A stretch of DNA of 64,000 bases from Candidatus Methylacidiphilum fumarolicum (lineage in GTDB: Bacteria > Verrucomicrobiota > Verrucomicrobiia > Methylacidiphilales > Methylacidiphilaceae). Positions within the stretch are counted from its first letter, which is position 1, and every line of letters starts with the position of its first letter. The position numbers and the translations under genes are program-made. The stretch lies in contig NZ_OX458932.1 of assembly GCF_949774925.1 (NCBI RefSeq), positions 1-64,000 of the forward strand, in the 5' to 3' direction. Positions 53,925 to 60,262 of this stretch are shown here, one piece after another. Below the pieces are notes generated by a model. That model worked only from the letters and a program-made list of their open reading frames with translations, searched no databases and was not told the origin of the DNA.

Positions 53925-55022
53925 CTTTACATCCTTATTAGGGATTTCCCAGTCAACCCATCTCACTAAATCCTCGATCCTATTCCTTCCGTCATGATGC
54001 CAAAATGCTGAGGGCTGTTGCATTTGTCCTACAGAACAAAATCTTGTGGCTCCTGCGTTAATAAAGATCCTAACAATATCATCTGGAATTGTTTCGAAAA
54101 CACCTACCGTACTTATCATCCCCTGGATAGGTTTCAACCATTCCTTTAGCTTTGTTTTGTCCACGCTGTCAACGTAAATGGTGCGATAGCCACAAGTGGG
54201 TTCAAAACTGTTGGATCTTCTATGGATTACAGTCCAGGGATTACTCTCCGTTAGGCTACTTCCCCATACACTCCAGCCCAGGGCTTTTGCACAATCCCGG
54301 AGTTGTTTAATGACTGCGAGTTCTTCAATATTAATATCAAAACTTTTTTCTGAGCTTCTTTTGCTCAGACTCTCCGCAAGAGCTTCGCAAAAAGAGAGGA
54401 TGGTGTTGCTAGGTGTTGTCTCTTCGATGAGCATTGATTGAGGAGAAAGACATCCTAATTGGCTAAAAAGACTGATATCTTTAGCGCTTTGGGTTATTTT
54501 TTCTCTGTTTATATTTTCGATTGTGCCTACCCAAATTAGGCTTACTCTATGGCCATGACCGACAAATCGTTTGTCACAAGGGCTCAGCGCTTTGAAATGC
54601 TCAATGGTCCTGTTCCCACCAAAAACAACAATGCAATCGGATTGTTCAAAGGCTTCTTGGTTGAATTCAAAACAAAGTTCGACTTGATTTTTTAATTTGT
54701 TTGGAAGTAAAGAAATAAACCGTAAGAGTGGTTCTCTGACCGGTTGGGGACACTGAACAACATTGAAAGAGCCTACAAGTAGCCCAAGCAAAATACTTTG
54801 AAAACCAGCTACATATAAGTTGGCTGCCAATACATGGTATATTTGCCTGGGAGCGATAGCCTTGGTTTTCGCGTGTCCGTAATCAAAGAAGTCATCCAAG
54901 GCAGTTAGGCTTTTTAATTCCAGTTCCACAAGGTGGATGAGATCCTCTTTTCCCCTGAAGCCAATTTCTGGGAAAAGCTTGCAAATGGCATCCAGCATTT
55001 CAATTCTTTCCAAAGTTTGCAT
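53919..55022 (-). CDS. LuxC-like acyl-CoA reductase
   Basis: The 367-residue protein resembles the LuxC long-chain acyl reductase: HVLAANLYVAGFQSILLGLLVGS, then a nucleotide-binding half with DCIVVFGGNRTIEHFKAL and GHGHRVSLIWVG. LuxC reduces an activated acyl group to an aldehyde with NADPH. It lies 3 bases after the LuxE-like gene on the same strand, so the two form a pair. No luciferase (luxAB) is present, so an aldehyde for lipid, wax or pigment synthesis is more likely than light. The family link is good; the acyl substrate is unknown. Confidence 0.78.
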   Translation of the reverse strand: MQTLERIEMLDAICKLFPEIGFRGKEDLIHLVELELKSLTALDDFFDYGHAKTKAIAPRQIYHVLAANLYVAGFQSILLGLLVGSFNVVQCPQPVREPLLRFISLLPNKLKNQVELCFEFNQEAFEQSDCIVVFGGNRTIEHFKALSPCDKRFVGHGHRVSLIWVGTIENINREKITQSAKDISLFSQLGCLSPQSMLIEETTPSNTILSFCEALAESLSKRSSEKSFDINIEELAVIKQLRDCAKALGWSVWGSSLTESNPWTVIHRRSNSFEPTCGYRTIYVDSVDKTKLKEWLKPIQGMISTVGVFETIPDDIVRIFINAGATRFCSVGQMQQPSAFWHHDGRNRIEDLVRWVDWEIPNKDVKS

Positions 55023-55025
55023 GTG

Positions 55026-56096
55026 CTAGTGGTAGGTGTTTTCAATAAAAGCTATTTCTTCAATGCTTAAAGAACAACCCCTTGGAGGAGCATGATGAGA
55101 TCTTCCTATAAGATAAAATCCTTCTTGAGTTTTTATGGCTAGATCGAGAGTTTGTATGCAAAGAACAGAATCGACATTAGCAAGGTCTATCCAACGGACC
55201 AATCCTTTTTGGCCAACTTGGCATTCTTTTTCTGTTCTAGGATCGATCACTAACACTTTGGCCCAAGGCGGGACTAAAAATGTTCCATCAGTGCCTTTGG
55301 AATAAGCCTGACTAGATAATTCCGTCATCCCATACTCGCTGAAGATACAGTCTAGTGTTATCCCAAAGTAGGAAGATAATTGCTTGTAAAATTCTTGTTT
55401 GTCGATCTCTTTATGCTTTCCTTTCATCCCTCCGGTTTCAAGGATAAAAGAGCCTTGAGGAAGCGATAAAGACTTAGGGTGTTTTTCCATGAGTAAAGCG
55501 AAGCTAAAAGCCGTTCCACATATTCCAACTTTTCTGCCGGCTGAAATGTCCAAATTGAGTTTTTGGATAAAGGGATCAATACACAATGTTTTGTTTTGAA
55601 TCCAAAAATGGGATGGGAAAGGGTTTGATTCTGCCCAAAAAGAAAACATTGCAGAAAGGGAACTATGGGGATTTTCATTAGGAGACTCGGTTAGGAAATG
55701 AAGACATGCAGTATGGATGGGGACAGCCGCTTCGTGAGCTCCCTGCAAAGAGATAGCCTTATAGATCAAGGGATCTAAAAAATAATGTCTTCCTTGGATT
55801 CCAGAGGTGGTGCCACTGGTAAGGTAATAGCCTTTTGCCTGTTCAATAGTGTAACAAAAGATGGTTTCTTTTTTGAAAAGTTCTTGTGGAATGGCAGGAA
55901 TTTCTTTCCAAGAAGAAAGGCGATTTGCAATAGTTTCCGTCAAAGTTCGATAGGGAGGGCAATGTTTTCTTTGAAAATCATATAGTCTAAAAGCTAATGA
56001 TTCGAAATTTTGTGGATTTTCTCGAAGGCTTAATAATTGATGAATCCACCACTGCCTGTTAGCTGGATCTTGAAAAAAACTTCTTTGGCCTTCCAT
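55026..56096 (-). CDS. LuxE-like acyl-protein synthetase
   Basis: The product of 356 residues starts MEGQRSFFQDPANRQWW at 56096, with GGAAAG ahead of it. The frame stays open to 56285, but that part overlaps the divergent bactofilin gene and looks non-coding. It has the adenylate-forming ATP-binding motif TSGTTSGIQGRHYFLDP and LDCIFSEYGMTELSSQAYSK, as in LuxE and acyl-CoA ligases. LuxE activates a fatty acid as acyl-AMP and passes it to the reductase, so with the next gene it would make an acid-to-aldehyde reductase. Operon with the LuxC-like gene. Confidence 0.78.
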   Translation of the reverse strand: MEGQRSFFQDPANRQWWIHQLLSLRENPQNFESLAFRLYDFQRKHCPPYRTLTETIANRLSSWKEIPAIPQELFKKETIFCYTIEQAKGYYLTSGTTSGIQGRHYFLDPLIYKAISLQGAHEAAVPIHTACLHFLTESPNENPHSSLSAMFSFWAESNPFPSHFWIQNKTLCIDPFIQKLNLDISAGRKVGICGTAFSFALLMEKHPKSLSLPQGSFILETGGMKGKHKEIDKQEFYKQLSSYFGITLDCIFSEYGMTELSSQAYSKGTDGTFLVPPWAKVLVIDPRTEKECQVGQKGLVRWIDLANVDSVLCIQTLDLAIKTQEGFYLIGRSHHAPPRGCSLSIEEIAFIENTYH

Positions 56097-56186
56097 AGCT
56101 TTTTCTTTCCTTTTTATCATAGCGAAATAAACTACATTAAAATAGAGCGAGTTTAGAAAAAAATCCCTTTGTAGGGAGAGCATAAG

Positions 56187-56429
56187 ATGCAGAACAAAGA
56201 TGAGGTGACCATTTTGTCTCCATGTATTTCGCTGGAAGGAGAATTGTGGGTGAGGGATAAGGCGATTGTCAATTGTCATATTCAAGGGAAAATAAGAGTG
56301 GGAGGAAAATTAGAGATACTTTCTGAAGCGGTCATCGAAGGGGAAGTCTATGCGCAAGCCATTGAGATAGATTCGGGAGCTATAATAAATGGAAGAATAG
56401 TGATTGGTAAAAACAAGCAAAATAGTTAA
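56187..56429 (+). CDS. Bactofilin (polymer-forming cytoskeletal protein), short
   Basis: The 80-residue protein is a compact bactofilin: repeated hydrophobic strands of a right-handed beta helix, with VTILSPCISLEGELWVRDKA, CHIQGKIRVGGKLEILSEAV and IEGEVYAQAIEIDSGAIING. Bactofilins polymerise into filaments that shape cells or place wall enzymes. This one is shorter than usual (100-180) and lacks long terminal tails. Its stop abuts the next gene (TAATG overlap), so both are translated together. Confidence 0.85.
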   Translation: MQNKDEVTILSPCISLEGELWVRDKAIVNCHIQGKIRVGGKLEILSEAVIEGEVYAQAIEIDSGAIINGRIVIGKNKQNS

Positions 56430-57193
56430 TGCAACCAAGCAGTTCCAAGCAATTAGATAGTAAAACACAACTTATTAGATGTCCTGCTTGTGGACATTCT
56501 CAAGTTGAATCCAGATGGGCTCTGTCGACTATTTGTAAGAAATGCTTTCATTACATTGGGCTTGCTACAAAAAAAAACTCCGTTCCATTTTTTCCTTCTG
56601 TTCCCTCCAAGACACGTGAAATTACTTGCCCTTACTGCCAAAACTCTCAAAAAATTTATGCTCAAGCCCTTTCTGTCGGTTGTGCTTTCTGTGGGGCCTA
56701 TCTTTACGTGGAAAATCTTTGCCTAAAAGGAAAGATCAAAAGAAAAATATCGACTCTTGGAGATATTGATTTTGAGGCTGGATCTGAATATGCGGGAGCC
56801 ACTGTTCAAGGAAGAAAAATAAGAATCAGGGGGATAATGCAATGTTCTTTTAAAGCCACAGAAGAAGTGGAATTTTGCTCGCAGAGTGTTGTAAAAGGGA
56901 TAGTCGTCGCACCACGGGTAATTGTTAATCGATTTGCTTCTGCCAAAGTAAAAGAAGTGATTGCTTACGAGCTTACAGTTAAAGGGCAGCTTGAGTGTGA
57001 GACCATTATTGCCCGAGATTTTTTAAAAATTGAATCTTTCGGTATGATTACGACAAAAAAAATGTTAACCAATAGGCTTGTGGCTGAGCTTTTTTCACGG
57101 CTAGAAGCGGATTTCGAAACTTATTCGTTACTTGCTCGAGATATCCAGAAAAATGGAATAGAGCTCGGAGAAGAGAGGCTCTTTTTAACTTAA
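56429..57193 (+). CDS. Zinc-ribbon protein with bactofilin-like domain
   Basis: The 254-residue protein has two zinc ribbons at the N-terminus (CPACGHSQ ... CKKC near 19-40 and CPYCQNSQ ... CAFC near 68-92), then a beta-helix-like part with bactofilin spacing (GDIDFEAGSEYAGATVQGRK, VEFCSQSVVKGIVVAPRVIV, KVKEVIAYELTVKGQLECE). It may be a regulator or adaptor that binds the bactofilin encoded just before it, with which it shares an overlap of one base. The fusion of zinc ribbons to this fold is unusual in my experience; the function is inferred. Confidence 0.7.
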   Translation: MQPSSSKQLDSKTQLIRCPACGHSQVESRWALSTICKKCFHYIGLATKKNSVPFFPSVPSKTREITCPYCQNSQKIYAQALSVGCAFCGAYLYVENLCLKGKIKRKISTLGDIDFEAGSEYAGATVQGRKIRIRGIMQCSFKATEEVEFCSQSVVKGIVVAPRVIVNRFASAKVKEVIAYELTVKGQLECETIIARDFLKIESFGMITTKKMLTNRLVAELFSRLEADFETYSLLARDIQKNGIELGEERLFLT

Positions 57194-57510
57194 GTTTTTT
57201 TTAGTTAGCTAATTGGTAGTGCTAAGAATTTCACTTTTTCTTATCCCCGCCGATAGTCTCAGTAGAATTCTTCATAATCGGTCTCTCTTCGTGTAATTTC
57301 TTGACAAAAATTGATAGCCTAATTATGATAAGCTTTTTAATTAGGTATTTAACTGGGACTTCGTCTGAGATCAGAAATCTAAGAGTTTGAGAAGGGGGGG
57401 CGTGAAAAACGCGATAGTTTTTTGAGGAAGAGGGAAATCAAAAAGCAGGCCTTTCTTGATCAGACAAGAAGAAATTCTTTAATTTTAAAAACGTATAGTG
57501 GGAGGGTAAG
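57194..57510. other. Gap before small basic protein gene, with long leader
   Basis: About 317 bases without a gene. It holds the promoter described below and then a leader of about 170 bases before the next start codon. The leader contains a GGGGGGG run at 57393-57399 and a purine-rich stretch; I could not fold it into a known riboswitch. Confidence 0.45.
57301..57329 (+). promoter_or_regulatory. Near-consensus sigma-70 promoter
   Basis: TTGACA at 57301-57306 and TATGAT at 57324-57329 are separated by exactly 17 bases. Five of six -10 bases and all -35 bases match consensus. It points at the small basic protein gene and would start transcription near 57336. Confidence 0.75.
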
Positions 57511-57663
57511 ATGTCTCAACATAGAAGCTACCGAAGTGGTTCCATGTTAGCCGCCAAAAGAAACGTGCTCAAAAGATATGAGCGAATTAATATTTTGAAA
57601 AAGCAAGGCAAATGGAAGGAGGGGGATAGGGTTCTTGGTCTCCCAAAGACCAAGCCAGTTTAA
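57511..57663 (+). CDS. Chlamydiae/Verrucomicrobia-type small basic protein
   Basis: The 50-residue product starts MSQHRSYRSGSMLAAKRNVL and ends GDRVLGLPKTKPV. It is strongly basic and matches a family known to me from Chlamydiae and Verrucomicrobia (about 50 residues, with AAKRNVLKRYER and GKWKEGDRVxGLPKTKP). Its role is not established; abundance and basic charge suggest a ribosome- or nucleic-acid-bound protein. GGGAGGG lies 5 bases before ATG, and a strong promoter lies 180 bases upstream, so high expression is expected. It marks the lineage of this window. Confidence 0.9.
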   Translation: MSQHRSYRSGSMLAAKRNVLKRYERINILKKQGKWKEGDRVLGLPKTKPV

Positions 57664-58256
57664 AGATTTCGATATTTAAAAAATAAATTTTCTCCCTCAT
57701 GGCAGTCTAAGGGTGCCTGAAGGAGTCATGAAGAAATCATTTCCTCATTGGGCTTGTTAAACTCTCCTCTCTCCTGTTGTTCTGCTGCGTCCCAATTAGT
57801 GTCTGCTGACTTTAGAAAGGCTTTTGGATGCTATGCGTCGCAAGCCTATACGGCTGTAAGAGATAGGATAGGTTGTCATTAGTGCTTTTAAGGCAAGAGA
57901 GGAGAATTGTGGAATTAGAATTTTTCCTAAGAACAAAGCCATTTCCAAATGTTATATCTCTTAGCTACCTCCCAACAGGAGTTAAAATTGTTCTTTTTAA
58001 CTCTGGAGTTTCAGCAATTAGGCATACGGAAACTTTTTCCTAAAAATTTTCCTAAAAATATACTTGGGGCTTGCTTACAGCTGAGCCAAATTCGTTATTT
58101 TCTCCTTGGTATTGTGCCAAGACGGCTCGTTTGCGGCGATGACTCCGAGATTGATAGTGAACACCAACTCAGTTGCCGCCCCTTTCGACGTAGGAGTGCA
58201 GCTTCACGAGATCAGTCGGTGGACAAAGGCCCCGAGCACTCAACGTTTTGCCTTTT
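57664..58256. other. Gene-free junction to the accessory region
   Basis: Nearly 600 bases with only overlapping, unconvincing frames (57949-58260 and 58106-58321, plus strand). Composition becomes G+C-richer from about 58100. This may be the left edge of the acquired CRISPR-bearing segment; no direct repeat or tRNA marks it. Confidence 0.4.
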
Positions 58257-58690
58257 CTAGAGAAGATGTTCGATTGCCTCGGCTATACAGGAGAATAACG
58301 GTCTACCATAGTCGCATCTAGTCATCTGATTGAGGTTGGCGTGCTGTATGTCTTTGAATTCCCCAAGTTTGCTTGTCAATGTTTCCTCCTCAAGCTGTCG
58401 GCCAGCATGTATGGATGATCCATCCTCTTGAGTATAAATCGCCAATTTCTCCCAATCTGGTTCGATATCCACAAGCTGGCATTCCTAGAATCCAAGCATC
58501 CGAAAAGCCTTAACGAATGCATCCAACGTCTCGCTCTTGGGTGCTCCCTAAGACCAGTAGTACAATCCGAATTTATCCGGCCACCACCAGCGCGGAGTAT
58601 CTCCCACCACCTATGCGATGCAGTTATAGTCCTCCTTTGGTTGACTCGTGATGGCATAATATTCTTTCTTGCACCAAGCCGAAAGAACTA
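58257..58690 (-). pseudogene. Broken gene of a conserved unknown family (DUF7689-like)
   Basis: One minus-strand frame reads YYAITSQPKEDYNCIA-stop-VVGDTPRWWWPDKFGLYYWS-stop-GAPKSETLDAFVKAFRMLGF-stop-ECQLVDIEPDWEKLAIYTQE and then SIHAGRQLEEETLTSKLGEF. The stops are TAG at 58613-58611, 58550-58548 and 58487-58485. I recall this order (NCIAW near the start, GxE...KVAIY, HxARQL, SKLG) from uncharacterised proteins found mainly in cyanobacteria, planctomycetes and relatives, often beside a WFWAL-type protein like the gene upstream. No start codon remains in this frame. The intact relative is about 140-150 residues. Confidence 0.65.
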
Positions 58691-58710
58691 AAAGGTCAAG
58701 TACTCACTCA

Positions 58711-59052
58711 TTAGCGAAGTCTACGTTGTACAGCCCATTCAAGCCAATCCAGAGTCATCTCACGCACGCGACCCTGATTGTCTGAGCGTATGGAATTTCC
58801 GCCCGTAATCGCCCGTAATGCCCAAAACCAGTGGTCTGGATGTCGTTCGAGTTCATCCAGTATATACAGTAGCATGCTTGGGCCCATGCCAATAATCTGC
58901 TGATAGGCAGGATGAAGCACCATGTCCCTGATCGAGGAAAGATGCCTGCATTCCTCGCTCCATCTGTCTGCCAATGCCAGAAACCGCGCGGTAGTCCAAT
59001 CTGTTTCTGTCTGGATGGTAGATAAACCATCCGTTTTGGCCAGGAGAAACAA
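58711..59052 (-). CDS. Uncharacterised conserved protein with WFWALRAITG motif
   Basis: The 113-residue protein has HPAYQQIIGMGPSMLLYILDEL and HPDHWFWALRAITG, then GRVREMTLDWLEWA at the end. I recognise the pattern (LHPAYQxIIGMG ... RPxHWFWALRAITGE) as a widespread uncharacterised family, often followed by the family of the broken gene described above. The start is probably TTG at 59052, with a stop just upstream; the segment ahead of it in another frame also looks coding, so a frameshift is possible. Function unknown. It lies in a minus-strand string of small genes next to the CRISPR-Cas operon. Confidence 0.65.
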   Translation of the reverse strand: MFLLAKTDGLSTIQTETDWTTARFLALADRWSEECRHLSSIRDMVLHPAYQQIIGMGPSMLLYILDELERHPDHWFWALRAITGGNSIRSDNQGRVREMTLDWLEWAVQRRLR

Positions 59053-59131
59053 GAATCAGAATCAACTCTGACCCTTCCGATACATAAATTGTCAATTGAT
59101 CACAAAGATCTAATACTAGAATCGCCTGTTA

Positions 59132-59251
59132 TCAGTCCTCCAGTTCAAATAGATGACAGAGTTGATCAGTAATGCTAGCTTCGAAAGCTCTAATGATATT
59201 CTCATGTGCTTGCCTCACATGCTTGTTTACGATGTCGCTGTCAACATACAT
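59132..59251 (-). CDS. Small hypothetical protein (39 residues)
   Basis: ATG at 59251 opens a frame of 39 residues, MYVDSDIVNKHVRQAHENII then RAFEASITDQLCHLFELED, ending at two adjacent stops (TGA, TAA). It looks alpha-helical and acidic. It lies 21 bases after the end of the gene at 59273-59647 on the same strand. The frame continues past the stops in a coding-like manner (ILVLDLCDQLTIYVSEGSEL), so it may be the first part of a longer, broken gene. No family is recognised. Confidence 0.4.
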   Translation of the reverse strand: MYVDSDIVNKHVRQAHENIIRAFEASITDQLCHLFELED

Positions 59252-59272
59252 AAGTGAACAAAGTCATATAGG

Positions 59273-59647
59273 TTAAGCGCGAAAGCCTGAACAAACTTCG
59301 AGCAAGCTAGGAGCTAGCGCCGTGCCAAAATTGATAAACACCCTGTGATCCGCTTTCAAAACTTCCACTCGCACCAAAAAGAAGTCATGTGTCTTGCCGA
59401 CCCTTTGTGGAAGATTCGGATAGATGGTGAAATAATCTTTTCTTCTTTGGTACCAGCACCTGATTGATGAACGCAGTCCAAGGAGGACCACATTCCTGGG
59501 CTGGGGCAGTTCTCGATACATACTCAGCGCCGGGTACACGTCCGGTTCCCACCCCTCAAAATACGGAAAAGGGAAAATTGATTCATGACCATAAGGTTCT
59601 GCGTCAATTGGATTAATCGTCCGTTTCCGTTTTTTTTGGAAAGTCAC
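59273..59647 (-). CDS. Uncharacterised protein, coupled to upstream small gene
   Basis: The frame starts with GTG at 59647 and gives 124 residues: a basic start (TFQKKRKRTINPIDAEPYGH), an aromatic stretch (FPFPYFEGWEPDVYPALSMY), and an end with KTHDFFLVRVEVLKADHRVF. The GTG overlaps the TGA of the small gene upstream (GTGA), which is a common sign of translational coupling. No known domain is seen. It faces away from cas3, about 600 bases distant. Confidence 0.5.
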   Translation of the reverse strand: MTFQKKRKRTINPIDAEPYGHESIFPFPYFEGWEPDVYPALSMYRELPQPRNVVLLGLRSSIRCWYQRRKDYFTIYPNLPQRVGKTHDFFLVRVEVLKADHRVFINFGTALAPSLLEVCSGFRA

Positions 59648-59814
59648 TGTTGATACGCTTCTAAAACGAATAAGGAACGATCTCGTCCCAGGAGAAACCA
59701 GTGAAGTATATTTCGTAGAGCCTCACGATCACTGGGGGGGAGGCGGTATCTTCGATCAGCAATCACGCAGGCCGACCCGGCATCAGCAAAGTTGCGTGGC
59801 TCTTTCACGCTCAT
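59644..59814 (-). CDS. Small hypothetical protein (56 residues)
   Basis: ATG at 59814 opens a frame of 56 residues without stops, starting MSVKEPRNFADAGSACVIAD and ending FVLEAYQQ. The middle is helical and basic (RRYRLPPSDREALRNILHWF). Its TGA overlaps the GTG start of the next gene. I do not recognise it; small size and coupled neighbour are compatible with the first gene of a toxin-antitoxin or other two-part module, but nothing in the sequence proves it. Confidence 0.5.
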   Translation of the reverse strand: MSVKEPRNFADAGSACVIADRRYRLPPSDREALRNILHWFLLGRDRSLFVLEAYQQ

Positions 59815-60262
59815 GAATCATCTCTTTTCGTATCGAAAAGCGTGCCACCTCTCCCTTCTAAACCCTTGATGGCACAGCGTTTTACACCGCAAGCGAGCAT
59901 GGTCAGGCGTAATTTGCACCTTGCGACTGGCAATTTCTAGTGGCTCTAGCACCCTTCGTTTCGAGGAATATCAGGGGGGATAGCATCCCCTGGACTTTCC
60001 TTAACCACCTCCTTGCTAGCAAAGTCTGTTGAGGAGCTCGTCCAAACAAAACTAATAGACGCCAGGTGCCAAACCCATTAAAAGGGCAGATACGTACTGT
60101 GGCATCCTCGCCTGCTGTAGAGGCAACCACAGTGTGGCAAAAGCATATTTTATAGCAAATACTTTTGACATGCTTGGATGTTCCCTGATATGCTATTGGA
60201 TTGATAAAGGCAAAACAACACTCTCTTTTCTAATCTAGAGTCTTATGAATAACTCCTAAGCG
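59815..60262. other. Divergent intergenic region before cas3
   Basis: This 448-base region separates the minus-strand small genes from cas3 and should hold promoters for both. A hairpin GGGGAT-AGC-ATCCCC lies at 59976-59990. A minus frame at 59903-60130 (75 residues) is open but lacks a recognised motif. No CRISPR repeats are seen. Confidence 0.45.

Noticed and set aside
57949-58321. Plus-strand frames of 103 and 71 residues before the small-gene run.
   Set aside because: They overlap in different frames, lack ribosome sites and recognised motifs.
40253-58613. All in-frame stops seen in three decayed frames (40253 region, TnpB remnant, 58485-58613) are TAG, which might hint at amber recoding.
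   Set aside because: Several intact genes here end with TAG as normal stop (cdsA, rlmI, the aminotransferase, mog, csb3), and TGG-to-TAG changes are common in decay. Recoding is not supported.
59903-60130. Minus-strand frame of 75 residues between the small genes and cas3.
   Set aside because: No motif or ribosome site; it fills the space expected for divergent promoters.
57664-60262. Looked for a CRISPR repeat array next to cas3.
   Set aside because: No regularly spaced repeats of 25-40 bases are visible; the array is likely beyond the window or elsewhere.
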